Shown here: piece after piece, positions 15,596 to 25,540 of the stretch
Position numbering within the stretch: position 1 is the stretch's first letter
Layout of the letters: the number at the start of each line of letters is the position of its first letter
Source: Mantis religiosa
Taxonomy: Eukaryota; Arthropoda; Insecta; Mantodea; Mantidae
Length of the DNA stretch: 64,000 bases
Direction: 5' to 3'
Assembly: GCA_030765055.1 (NCBI GenBank)
Contig: CM060951.1
Location: forward strand, 47,102,129-47,166,128
Notes under the pieces: model-generated
The model's database searches: none
The model's input: the letters and a program-made list of their open reading frames with translations, nothing else
Told to the model about the DNA's origin: nothing
Translations under genes and position numbers: made by a program

Positions 15596-16276
15596 CGGCA
15601 TAGCCTTGTGGCCCGTTCCGGCTTCAAGGAAATTGATCGGACCATCTCATTTGTGGCCTGCCAACATTTCTTCTACCTACAGGTTTATACTTGTATGCTA
15701 TTTGTGGTGTACGGTCTTCGGTCATTCTCTGATCTTGCCATTTTTGCCTGTATGCAATGATTGTTTCATTTAGACTCTGAATTTCCAATTCTCTTCTAAT
15801 ATCCTCGTTTCTTTTCTTGTCTATGAGTCTATAACCTGCCACCTGTCCCAGAAATTTCATCTCAGCAGCCTCCACTTTCTTCTGTTGTGAGATAGTCAAG
15901 ACCCAGTTTTCACACCCATAAAGCAGGGTTGGGATCGCCATTATTTTATACAGTTTTAACAAAGTTTGACGATTACAATTTTTAATTGTTCTTTTTATTG
16001 TGCCATATATTGTTTGGAATTAGTTCATTTTGTTTTGTATATCTCTATTACTTGTATATGACACAATATAGCCAAGATAATTAAAATAACTTTGTTGTTG
16101 GATGGGTTTATCATTTTTGCAAATTGCTCTCAAATGGTTCGTTCCTATAAAAGCCATTATTTTTGTTTTTTCATGTGAAATTTTAAGATTATGTTCTCTT
16201 GTAATATTATTTAATTCATGTATGACTCTTTGTAAGTTATCTTCCGTCTCCACAATTAAAATCTGGTCATCAGTTA
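15564..16276 (-). mobile_element. 5'-truncated LINE insertion with (ATG)n tail and 12-bp TSD
   Basis: GTTACATTACAT occurs at 15552-15563 and 16277-16288, a perfect 12-bp target-site duplication. On the minus strand the insert runs from just before the RT 'TDDQ' box to a 3' UTR with GGAACGGGCCACAAGGC and an (ATG)n tail (plus-strand CAT units, 15561-15595). It belongs to the same lineage as 11.5 and 31.3 kb: the 3' UTR shares the CGGAAC-GGGC block with the 11.5-kb copy. Confidence 0.85.
15624..16270 (-). pseudogene. LINE ORF2 C-terminal part beginning at the RT active site
   Basis: Minus-strand reading starts at LTDDQILIVETEDN, where the RT catalytic Asp pair is visible although the usual Tyr/Phe-Ala is altered or cut by the truncation. 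It continues with HELNNITREHNLKISHEKT, then NYLGYIVSYTSNRDIQNKMN. After a frameshift come LKLYKIMAIPTLLYGCENW, then AAEMKFLGQVAGYRLIDKKR and GRRNVGRPQMRWSDQFP. At least one frameshift lies near 15965-16020. The finger and palm part of RT and the whole endonuclease are missing. It is non-functional. Confidence 0.85.
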
Positions 16277-16288
16277 GTTACATTACAT

Positions 16289-17073
16289 TGCTTTCCCTAT
16301 TCACTCTTCTACAGAACTTGAAAAAGCTTTATACTCTATATGTTAAACGAGATAAACTTTCAATTTACATTTACAAATTTTCATGCATAAGACAATAGGT
16401 AAAGCGATACTCACATTTCTAAATGGTTTGTCATTATTTGATGGTTTTGGAATTGAACGCTCTTTGCATGTCAAATAGCTTCCCATTTGATAACACAAAT
16501 ATGAAAATCTAAACCAACAAAATAGATAACTACGAAATGTTTAGGAAAAAATAAGTAAATAAGTAAATAAATAATAAACGGTGAGATTTACCTTTTTTGT
16601 CGAATTGTGATCTTGTCTGTCTCTTATAGTATACCAGTTACGCGAAAGTTATTAGAATCAGAACTTCTGAGGTTACTCCCAGAAAATTCAAAACTCGCAT
16701 TTCATTTGTCACGTTAATTTCTTACAAATGCATATTTGCGTTGAACAGAACCGTCAAAGCCATTTGCGGGAAAATTGAAGTTTTCAAAATGAAGGGTGCA
16801 CTGGATGGTTAACGGTTTCTTGAGAAAAAAATAATGTTGCAGCCTTTGATCATTCCTTCTGCCTGCCTGCATTACACATCTACCTACATATATTACACAC
16901 ATACATTACGTACACACATACATACACAACATATCCATACATATACATACATGCATGCATATATATGTACTTATATTATATTCATTCTTTATTAAAGTAC
17001 CCTTTTTAGATTCAGAGAGTCTAAACACATGCGACATTTCGGTATCGACGTTTTGAATTGAATAGAGATGCCT
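16289..17073. other. AT-rich sequence with cryptic simple repeats
   Basis: A (TAAA/TAAG)n patch lies near 16550-16580. A cryptic ACATA/CATA-rich tract spans about 16880-16970 and ends in CATGCATGCATATATATG. No gene recognised. Confidence 0.5.
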
Positions 17074-17424
17074 CTACTTATGCAGTAAGTTGGCAGAGAA
17101 AGAAAATCCTGTTAGGATGATACTGTTACATGCAAAGGCAAGAAGAGCATGAGCTTGCACAAACACCCAACGTTCAGCAACAATAAGCACTATCATATCT
17201 CTAGAATCAAAGAGCACTGTTTGCATAAGAGATAAGCAAGTCAGGACTAAAACGTTGCCAGCAAAAATACACACGAGTAGGCTGCTTTTGCGTGCCACCT
17301 CCACCGAGAAACCCAAATGGTTATTAACATCGAGTAAATACAGCAGTAGTGTGTAATTCATGAATGTTTCGCGCCATGTAATTTCAGATATCTCCCAAAA
17401 AGCAACACAAAGTAAATACAGCAT
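17074..17424 (-). other. Unrecognised 116-codon hydrophobic frame
   Basis: The frame is longer and less AT-rich than its surroundings. It has two membrane-like stretches: residues about 48-71 (SLLVCIFAGNVLVLTCLSLM and following) and about 93-113. There is no diagnostic motif. It could be an exon of a membrane protein such as a chemoreceptor, a relic of one, or chance. No splice sites could be assigned with confidence. Confidence 0.2.
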
Positions 17425-17748
17425 TTACGTATGGAGAACGTCGGCAGCCATAGCTCAAAATGTTTCATTAAATTTAATGAAACTGTTTGAAATATTAATA
17501 ATTTTTAACTATTGCACATCAAGCAATTAAGACATTGCAAGATATTTTCTTTGCTTCATTATATATCTACGAGAAAACAGATGAGAATAGATGAGAAAAT
17601 AAATCATTTGAAAGGGTATTTGTTCCAAAACAGTAATGTTGAAAGGTTAAAGTGCCCTAAATCTGCACACGCTTCAAATGCTTAACTCAGAAAGAAAATA
17701 GCGATAAATACCACACTGCCTAGAACAGCAGACACTACTTAAAGCAAG

Positions 17749-17925
17749 GATTTCAAATGAGTCAGGGTGAGTTATCTGGATAAGGTTTTTCCGGGGTATT
17801 TCCTTATCCTTAAAGACGAATGTCTGGTAACTCTAAGCTCTATGGACTCCGGACTCATTTGGGCATCATTTCACCCATTTCATTCGTCGTCCGATATGAC
17901 TTGATGTTGGAGGACGTAAAATTAC
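17749..17925 (+). mobile_element. SINE-A copy, head-truncated
   Basis: The copy starts inside the tRNA-like head at about the B box and continues with GTCAGGGTGAGTTATCTGG, the TTTTTCCGGGG block, a CTTATCC block and AGCATCATTTCACCC-like sequence. The 3' end (TCCGATATGACTT...GTTGGAGGA) is well matched by the 46.0-kb copy, which helps define the family's full 3' boundary. Confidence 0.8.
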
Positions 17926-18340
17926 AAAAGTGACGCAGTCTCTATATTTTGTTCAGTGCCCTTAAATTAAAATGTATACCTTCTGTTAATAGCCTCTAAG
18001 TCCCCTCTGTTGCTATTGATGTTTACTTATCTGTGAAAATATGAGAATTGCGGATATGCAGGAAAACTATACTACACATTTAAGTACAGAATTTATGATC
18101 AATAAACATTTTCTTAGCATTAGCGCAGTCTGAAATATTTTGAACTCCAAATTTAAATTGTCTTAAGAGTGAAGGTCGCCCACTATAGTTATACAAAACG
18201 AACTGCATGGTCTCATAATCTTCCGCGTGATCAAATCGGTATTGTGTAGAATTAAGGGGCCTGATGATTGTGGTAAAATAGTTGCAATCATTTTGTGAAG
18301 AAGTGTATCACTCATATAAACGATAACGGGTGGAGAAATT
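17926..18340. other. Sequence without recognised features
   Basis: Nothing recognised between the SINE and the GT/GC dinucleotide tract. Confidence 0.4.
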
Positions 18341-18397
18341 CGCGCGCGCGTGTGTGCGTGCGTGTTTGCGTGCGTGCGTGCGTGTGTGTGTGTGTGA
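18341..18397. repeat. Alternating purine-pyrimidine (GC)n/(GT)n tract
   Basis: CG dinucleotides pass into GTGTGC, then (GCGT)n, then (GT)n over about 55 bp. Such alternating GC/GT DNA is capable of adopting Z-form. The short frames over it are artefacts. Confidence 0.9.
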
Positions 18398-19959
18398 TAC
18401 ATGCGAGTCATATTTTGAACATATTTTTCTCCTTTTGTTTTTACTATACTGAAATTCGCACGTTTGTAGCTAATCATAGAGGCACTTCAAGGACACTTTA
18501 AACTTTACTCTACCCACACTTGCGCCACTATATCCCTTTTAACCCTTTACTCTCTCCAAACCTATTTTTCTGCCCTATCTTAACCCCACTTGGGATATGG
18601 CATGCTTAAAAAGTATTTGTGTTCCTCAACCCGTAACCTGCATAACGGGGTGCTGTACTCTGAAATGATCAAAACTGACTACTTTTTCTTTTATGGTGGA
18701 TATGTCCTAACAAAATTCGCTGATGTCGCCTAACAAAATTAAATATGCATTCGTTTCTATTGTCAAAGAATTTTAAGTAGACTGTGCTATCATTTAAATT
18801 CAGACATGTCATAAGCCTTCATTCAGCACATCAAGCTCCAATTTTTTTTTAAATATGTAACTTTACATTCAAAGACATTCCAAGGAATGTTTCGTTTGCC
18901 AAGGAACTAGAAGCATAAAATTTTATACAGCTTTTTTTAACATATGTGTCTGTGGAGAAGACATTTTGAACTTTAGTATTCTTATCCATTTGTGAGAGCT
19001 GAAAACTAGCAAAATTGATCTATAAATCGTACACATTTTTTCAATCCATTATATTCATTCAAGACTAAAGCAACAGATACATTTAATGATTTTGTTTCAT
19101 AGAGAAATTTTCACAGAACGTTTTAAGTTCGGAGAACTGTACTACAAATAGTTTCTAAAGAAAAGGTGTTTACGTTTTTGAAAAAAAAAATCATTTCTGC
19201 AGAAATTTCGCTCTTTTGTCTGTAAGTTAATGGGATGTTTGCCTTTCACGTTTTCCTCCCCACATTTACAGAGTTCGCCTTTAAGTGCTAAATGCTGTAA
19301 GTCGTAGTCATAGGATTCTTTGAACAAGAGTATGTTTAAGCCGTAAATATGGAATGCCTGATAAGCCCCTATTATTAACGTCTCTTCCTGATCGTGTTTT
19401 ACCACTCCTTGTTACGAAGCTAAGACTGATAAGAAAGAAACTAAAACGTGGGTAAATTAATCATCACACCGTAACGTTATCGCCCTTAATGAGGTTCCAC
19501 GTTCTAAAAATACAGCACTGCCTAGAGAGTTTTGATAAATGCGAAACACTGCATCACGTTATTTTGCTTATCCATTTTTGTGAAGTTGTTTGTAGTGTTT
19601 TCCAGCTGTAATTTGGGTTAGTATTTTAAAATTGCTTTTAAGGAGAGGAAAACCCATAGGTGTGTCACTGTTCCTTACAATTCCTCTTCCGTAGCTAAAG
19701 AAGTCGTTCTGCCAGCCCACCACTTTCTTCCTGTAACCTCCTTCGTTGAGTTACTGCATGATCTGAATACAAGTTCTTACTACAAAACGTATTCTGTCAT
19801 GGGACATTAAACACGTATAAAATTATATAATATGGTCTTTTCTATAATAATATAGGTACTGTTTTAGATAGCTAAAATTTGCTGTTTACAGTTAGAAATA
19901 GATATTTATGTAGCTGCTCGGGCAAGCCTAATTTGATAGATATTATCCTGTATAGAGGC
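18398..19959. other. Sequence without recognised features
   Basis: No gene or repeat recognised; scattered T-runs only. Confidence 0.4.
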
Positions 19960-20939
19960 TGTTTCGTAAATCAGAGTGCAAACTTTGTATGTCAAATAAA
20001 AACAGGAAGTTCTATAGAACTTTTCCGAAAGTGTTTTATTTCAAAGTTATGATGCATAATGTACTATCGTGGTGGGTATTAAGAACACGAGAGAGTACAG
20101 TCTTTTTCATGTTCAACTTGGCGACTAGGGTACTTCAACACTGTTCATGAAACTACAATTTTGTTTAGTGTATATAGATATGGTCTCTTGTATTCAGAGA
20201 CCTCACGTCCGCTCTATTCATGATTCAGTTGTTGCTTTGTTGTAGGTAGGCTGATGACTTAATCACACAGTAACAAATATTACCGAAATTAAAGGATGCA
20301 ATAAGTAAAGCATCGTAATGGATTTCAAAGAAGTTGTGTATCATTGTTACAACACGTGCATGCAGGTACACTGGGTTGAATAGTTGTTTTAACAAAAGAA
20401 ATGTAAGAAACAGTGTTCTTAGCAGGATCCTAAAGGGATAGCACTTGTCTCCGTTTGAAAAGGTATTCTTTGGACCCTTAACAATGGCATGACCAATAAT
20501 CGCAATGGACAAAATAGTCCCAAAGGAGGTTTGGATGAATAACGAGGGTTTTCGAGAGGTGAAACAGACACACACACGCAGCTGTGCCCAGTAAGGACAC
20601 ACAGACCGTAGTTGGCAGGCCATTAAGACAGTCCTCTGGTTCTATCTTGGTCGAGGGCAGAGCAGAAGCGATGAGCAAAGATACCTGTCGGTTCATGCGC
20701 AACGACTCAAGTATTATCGCGTACTAAGTATTCTACATACGGTCACTCTAAAACAGTGAAATATTGATAACCGTGGTCGGCAACTTCGAGTTTGATGTGA
20801 TGATAAAAAGCAGCAGTCATTAAATCAGTTTGAAACGGGCATACCAGTGTCATTAGAACTATCCTTACTCATACATATCCACGCATACCCTGTGAGTACC
20901 TCATTGCGCTACCCATCTCATTTTTTCGCATCATACGGA

Positions 20940-21085
20940 ATACGCACCTCCTTTACAGAGCAGCGGAAGACAGTTTACCAGAAAATGATGTACTACAGGG
21001 AATTGTTTCCAAACAGAACACCATCAAAACAACAGATTTTTGCAGCTGTCGACATGCCTAAGATAGAGTACGGCATTCTGTACCA
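20940..21085 (+). pseudogene. DUF4817-like helix-turn-helix fragment of a transposase
   Basis: The plus-strand frame reads SFTEQRKTVYQKMMYYRELF, continuing NRTPSKQQIFAAV. The 'YRE-x-FPNR-x-PS-x-x-x-F' pattern is characteristic of the DUF4817 domain that heads many insect Tc1/mariner-superfamily transposases. The frame ends soon after, and the surrounding sequence does not supply catalytic motifs. It may be the N-terminal counterpart of the catalytic relic at 12.65-13.18 kb, from another copy. Assignment rests on the short motif. Confidence 0.45.
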
Positions 21086-21501
21086 CGGTAGCGGCAAGAA
21101 CTGATGTAAATACATGACAAACAGCTATGGCGTCTACTTCGGAGACAATTACACCCATTTCTCCTGTAGAAAGTATACTAGCTGTATCCTCCAAATTAAT
21201 ATAGACGTCGGCCCTTCTGTAAATATTCATTTTCGGGCATTGTTTACTAACGTAGTCTGTTCACCCATGGACGCATCATCAACTTTAATAAGATACACAT
21301 TTAGGCTTACGCAATCCCCACACAACTAATTACACTATTAACCTCTCTATTTACTTGATGTGCCGAATCACTTATTATGTTTACCATTACGTCTTATTGG
21401 ACGAGTGTAATGACAGCTTTTGGTCGTGCTTCATGCTACGCGTACCCGCTTATGTGGGATGAATCCCCTGTACATAGCAGTCGTGAGGTCAGGGCGTATC
21501 T

Positions 21502-21533
21502 CAGTGTTTCATATCCACAGTGTTTCATATCCA
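21502..21533. repeat. Perfect 16-bp tandem duplication
   Basis: CAGTGTTTCATATCCA occurs twice head to tail without a spacer. It is probably a recent slippage or repair duplication. Confidence 0.95.
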
Positions 21534-21950
21534 ATTCTTGACTCAACCTTAACTCCCTCTTCGAGACGGCTTGACGGCACTAGTTCATGTGAAACTATGT
21601 CATCCTTCACGGACGTGTCACTTTGAGCATGTATTGCTGTAAATAGTGTTACGCAGTTTGTGTTGAAGAAGTGACGTCCTTACTCGTTGAACACTGGAAC
21701 ACATTAATGCTGTTTTGTTTGTGCTATACTCGTGAACGCTAATGTGTGTTTTAGTGGTGGCTTATCAGCTTCTCTGTTCATTTCTTCGGTAACAATTTCT
21801 TTATCTGCCATTTCAATAAAGGTAAACTATCATCAGTTACATAAATTTATTTCAAAGCATGTAACTTTAGAAAAAATACTATATATCAATATACTTTCAT
21901 TTTTATTCCTTCTTAGCACCTCTGACGTCTGTAAAGTGACTTACGAAACA

Positions 21951-22357
21951 CAGTGTACAATATGTGTAGTACATTTTAGCACGTTTGTAGGCTACAAAAT
22001 ATGACTTTCCGACCACGTATTGTGCAATGCATCTCGTCATTTTGTACAACAATAGTTCACCACCAGGTGAAACACACTGTACCTGCTTGTGTTTTGCAAA
22101 AAGCAAACGAAAATGGGAGAGGCCTACGCTTGGTACGCAGTGACGCGCAGTGAAGAGGATACTATCTCTAAGACAAAACACATTTACAATTTCTAGGATT
22201 AGGATTTTTGGGTTTAGTGATTTGGAGCAATGCAAAATAAATACTGTGCTGTTTTCTTAGTCGTTTCATTTTAATTTCACTCACTGATTTCAAAACCTAG
22301 TACAAAAATAACGCTTAACACACTTCCTAACATTTTATACTGAAGCAAGCTATTAGC
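21951..22357. other. Sequence without recognised features
   Basis: No recognised feature. A 110-codon minus-strand frame covers part of it, but its sequence lacks any known motif. Confidence 0.35.
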
Positions 22358-22613
22358 ATCATTTTCCTCTCGGGCAGCCAGTCAGGTGAACAGATGATTA
22401 GATATCAACGTTTCTGGAGTGTGCATCTCTCCCATCATCAGGATATTTATAAAATGTTATAACCACAAATGAAATACTGGATATGACACCAATATAAACA
22501 AAGACAAAACACTATCAAAATTCGCATTACTGAACAAAAGACTGTTTTCAGTAAATTAAATGGCAGGTCAGGAGATGGCGTGATGATAGAAAATTGTGTC
22601 AAAGAAACGTAAG
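22358..22613 (-). repeat. Left inverted pseudo-LTR arm of the Penelope-like element
   Basis: Begins TCTCGGGCAGCCAGTCAGG and ends near GTGTCAAAGAAACGTAA. It is the reverse complement of the right arm, apart from substitutions and a small rearranged stretch near 22385-22400. The shared core includes TTATAACCACAAATGAAATA and AAACACTATCAAAATTCG. Confidence 0.85.
22401..22447 (-). ncRNA. Hammerhead-ribozyme-like motif, left arm
   Basis: On the minus strand: ATATC, then CTGATGA (22435-22441), then a short stem-II-like segment (TGGGAG pairing with CTCCA, with one bulge), then GAAAC, then GTT and GATATC. The conserved hammerhead core boxes CUGAUGA and GAAA are present. AUAUC and GAUAU can form stem I across the core. 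Stem III would be tiny, with the palindrome AACGUU (22407-22412), so activity might need a dimer. Folding not computed. Confidence 0.55.
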
Positions 22614-22633
22614 TACTTAAAAGAGAACCTCTA

Positions 22634-23119
22634 ATGCAACAAGCGTCAGATAAGCCTACAGCTACAGCCTGCATCCCGTTTACCGGCAATCTATCGGGCA
22701 GAATTAGCAGAATTCTCACCAAATACATCAGGACCATCCACAAGCCACCTCCGAAGATTAAGCATCTGTTGAGACCACTGAAAGACAAACTGGACTTCCA
22801 AGTTCCGGGAGTGTACCGCATTCCCTGTGAATGTGGTACACCCTATATAGGACAAACCGGAAGGACCATCGCTACTAGAATAATCGAACATGAACGGAGC
22901 ATTCGTTTAATGCAACCTGAGAAGTCTGGGCTGGCAGAGCATTGTTTTGATAACGACCATAGAGAACATTTTCGGGAGACGACCATCTTGGCAAATTGTA
23001 ACAGTTATTGGGAGCGGAGAATTAAGGAGGCTTTGGCGATTTCCTCTGAAAGGAGCACGTTTAGTCGTGATGCTGGATTTCAGTTCAGCTCATCTTGGAA
23101 ACCGGCCTTAAAATCGTAA
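22634..23119 (+). pseudogene. GIY-YIG endonuclease domain of a Penelope-like ORF
   Basis: The 161-codon frame encodes the C-terminal endonuclease that nicks target DNA in Penelope retrotransposition. Residues 59-61 (GVY) and 71-73 (YIG) form the GIY-YIG signature within GVYRIPCECGTPYIGQTGR, with Arg77 following. Cys65, Cys67, His86, His103 and His109 fit the cysteine/histidine pattern of Penelope endonucleases. Glu132 in YWERRIKEA fits the metal-binding Glu. Upstream residues (FTGNLSGRISRILTKY) correspond to the linker after RT. The domain itself has no internal stop, but the RT is absent and the reported Met is probably not the native start. Intact endonuclease, incomplete element. Confidence 0.88.
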
Positions 23120-23165
23120 TCTGTCGAATTAAGAAGCAAAGATCAATACAGGTAGGTAATCAAGT

Positions 23166-23425
23166 TACGTTTCTTTGACACAATTTTCTATACTCACGCC
23201 ATCTCCTGACCTGGCATTTAATTTACTGAAAACAGTCTTTTGTTCAGTAATCCGAATTTTGATAGTGTTTTGTCTTTGTTTATAGTTGTGTTATATCCAG
23301 TATTTCATTTGTGGTTATAACATTTTATAAATATCCTGATGGTGGGAGAGATGTACACTCTCGAAACGTTGATACCTGATCCTCTTTCCATCTGGCTGGC
23401 TGCCCGAGAAGAAAGTGAGCGTATT
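23166..23425 (+). repeat. Right inverted pseudo-LTR arm of the Penelope-like element
   Basis: Begins near TTACGTTTCTTTGACACAAT and ends GGCTGCCCGAGAAGAAAGTG. It is in the same orientation as the endonuclease frame and is the reverse complement of 22358-22613. Confidence 0.85.
23331..23376 (+). ncRNA. Hammerhead-ribozyme-like motif, right arm
   Basis: Order: ATATC, CTGATG (23336-23341), GGTGGGAGAG, loop, CTCTC, GAAACGTT (23363-23370), GATAC. GAGAG and CTCTC can form a five-pair stem II directly before GAAA. The last A of CUGAUGA is G here, which should weaken or abolish catalysis, while the left arm keeps CUGAUGA. Folding not computed. Confidence 0.5.
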
Positions 23426-23426
23426 T

Positions 23427-24677
23427 GTCGTCAGGAAAGCTTCAGGTCCTATTTTAATTATTAGCCTGTTTATTAGCTTGATTTATTTACCCCGTGACTG
23501 CATATATTAAAATGGACTAACATAAGGATAACACTCAAACAATTGCATTAAGGAATAAGAGTAATAAGTTACAGCTCACAAATTGAAAGAAAATATAACA
23601 CTTTTAAACGGCGTAAGAAACATATATTACAAATAATTTTACAATAAAAATATAAAAAATAAACTTGAAAATTCCAAATAAAAATAGCAATTATCATTTT
23701 GAACTATGCGTAAAATCGAGAGTATATTTTGGGTAAAAGCTTTTCTTACTCTAGTCTAAAATACCCAATGGTTAATCCCATTGTGCAAATAAAATACACC
23801 CTTAATAGCTGTATCAATAACAACGTCATATATTCTTTGATTAACGCAGCCAATTTATGGAAGTAAAATAATTTATGAACTACTGTGATAAAGAATTTTA
23901 TGCTGTAATGAGGCAAATATCTAGCAAGATTAATTACACTGGGCAACAAAAGATAGTTTTTGAATGTTTCGAGCACTTCATGAGGCAATTCCTACTTATT
24001 TTGGGTAGAGAAAAACTAATATGACAATAAAAAACTTTTATTAGCTCTAGTTTCTATGATATACACAATGTGGAAGTATTACATATTAACGGATTGAGAG
24101 AAAAGGAAACATTTTAATTACATACCTGCTAACAAAAATTAAAGTGCATTTGATTTTTTTAACTGGTAATTACACGCTAAGAGTTCTAAATTGCTGGAAA
24201 AATACTTCGCAGATAGTCGTGTCTGAAACGAATCATGTGGTGGCCTACTGACTTCGTCGTCTTTTAGCTTGCCTCTTGTGATGGGAGTTCCACAGAATAC
24301 CCGTGCAACGACCAACAGTAACCGCAAGCATTACTTCATTCCAACCAACACCAACGTTGATTCCAACGGCCCTGACATCTTTGTTCTATTTCTCTCTGAT
24401 TGTGTTTTGTTATTTGCAGGTGTGCCAATTCCCAAATAAGTTCCCCCAAATTTAAAATCTTCACTCTAAAAATGAAATTTCGCTTTATCTTCAAAACAAG
24501 AGCTAATCTATAATTTTTATGTTTATTTTTGAATTCAGCAGATGGAAATAAATGTAAATTCACCATTTTTAAGCCAGAAACATTTTCATTGTTGCCCAGT
24601 GTTATTTATCAGCATGAAATTTAAGAAAAACGCAGGCAAATATTTTATATGCTGCTTGATATCTACGTTATCAATTA
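23427..24677. other. AT-rich sequence without recognised features
   Basis: No recognised gene or repeat; several short frames without motifs. Confidence 0.4.
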
Positions 24678-24838
24678 CCAGTTCCAGAATTTCGTCCCGA
24701 AGGTGTCTTAGATGCCACGAATCTACTGACATTGGAGTTTCCCTTACAAGCACATTTAATACCAAAGGTCTAGGCCCGGTTTGAACCTCCCACCATGGGA
24801 TAAGTAGGCCGGCGCCTTACCAAATGATCAACACAGAC
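24678..24838 (-). mobile_element. SINE-D copy, minus strand
   Basis: On the minus strand a tRNA-like head has A-box-like TTTGGTAAGGCGCCGGCCT (24811-24829) and B-box-like GGTTCAAACC (24778-24787). The body reads TTAAATGTGCTTGTAAGGG, then GTCAGTAGATTCGTGGCA, then GGGACGAAATTCTGG. The body aligns block by block with the SINE at 42988-43150, which defines a shared central domain. Confidence 0.75.
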
Positions 24839-25398
24839 AGACAAATGCATGCAACGAATACTTTTTGCAGACAGGAGAGGTTCTCTTATGTCACCATATT
24901 GATAGCATACCTTTCAAATCAGCTCCAATCAATGTCGACCATGAATCAACAATCAGTTTCTTGTCTTACCTGAAACAACAAATACAGGTAGTTAAGACTC
25001 TTGTATATCATATAAAAACATTAATTGCCTAAATACAAATTTGAAATACTGTGTTAATTGTAATTTACTTGGCAAGGCTACAAAGAAAATTCCAACTTCT
25101 ATAATATTAAACTCATTATTATTAAAATTTAGCCACATAATTAGAGTAACATTATAAACTTATATGCACATTTTCATGTTGCTATACCAAATAGTTCATT
25201 AATTATTAATTATTTTTGTGAAAATATTGCAATGCCCTATTTCACCAACAGATGTTAAGAATTAACACGAGTTTAGCAATCGTTATAACAAAAATTGCAT
25301 TTCACCAACAAGTCAGCTTAACATTCGTGTTAAATCTCTTGTTAAACTAACAAGCCATACTTCTGTTATTAAGTCCTTAACAGCTGTAAATAGTCAAG
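24839..25398. other. Sequence upstream of the Harbinger relic
   Basis: ATTTCACCAACA occurs at about 25238 and, nearly identical, at about 25300; both copies are followed by short related sequence. This might be the terminal or subterminal part of the PIF/Harbinger element whose coding relic follows. No matching inverted end was found downstream. Confidence 0.35.
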
Positions 25399-25540
25399 AT
25401 GGCGGGCGTGAACGCAGCAGTTGATATCGATTCGCTATATTTAAGACCGACTAAATGACATTCGTAATAGAGTACGGCCTATGAGGAGAAATTATTTTGA
25501 GGAGCTATCAGAAGAAAATTTTCTAGGGAGGTTTAGACTG
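25399..25540 (+). pseudogene. HARBI1-like (PIF/Harbinger) nuclease N-terminal relic
   Basis: An ATG at 25399 in good context opens MAGVNAAVDIDSLYLRPT. A frameshift near 25454 then leads into NDIRNRVRPM followed by RRNYFEELSEENFLGRFRL. This matches the N-terminus of HARBI1-type nucleases, where an 'R..R.Y(F/I)E.L.DE.F..RFRL' segment precedes the DDE nuclease. The homology stops abruptly at about 25540 and no DDE motif is seen. It is a truncated and frameshifted transposon remnant. Family call from memory of the motif. Confidence 0.55.

Larger units (their letters stand above)
19960..21950. mobile_element. Possible DNA transposon with short terminal inverted repeats
   Basis: TGTTTCGTAAATCA at 19960-19973 pairs, with one mismatch, with the reverse complement of TGACTTACGAAACA at 21937-21950. 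Between them lies a DUF4817-like helix-turn-helix fragment (20940-21085). The distance of about 2 kb suits a small DNA transposon. However, the inverted repeats are only 14 bp, no clear target duplication is visible and no DDE domain was recognised, so this may be chance. Confidence 0.35.
22358..23425 (+). mobile_element. Penelope-like element fragment with inverted terminal arms
   Basis: Two arms of about 250 bp in inverted orientation (22358-22613 and 23166-23425) flank a GIY-YIG endonuclease frame. Penelope-like elements encode RT plus a C-terminal GIY-YIG endonuclease and carry pseudo-LTRs that may be direct or inverted. Here the RT part is missing, so the copy is 5'-truncated within the coding region. 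The arms are roughly 90% identical by eye, with small indels. Each arm contains a hammerhead-like motif, a known feature of Penelope pseudo-LTRs. Confidence 0.85.
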
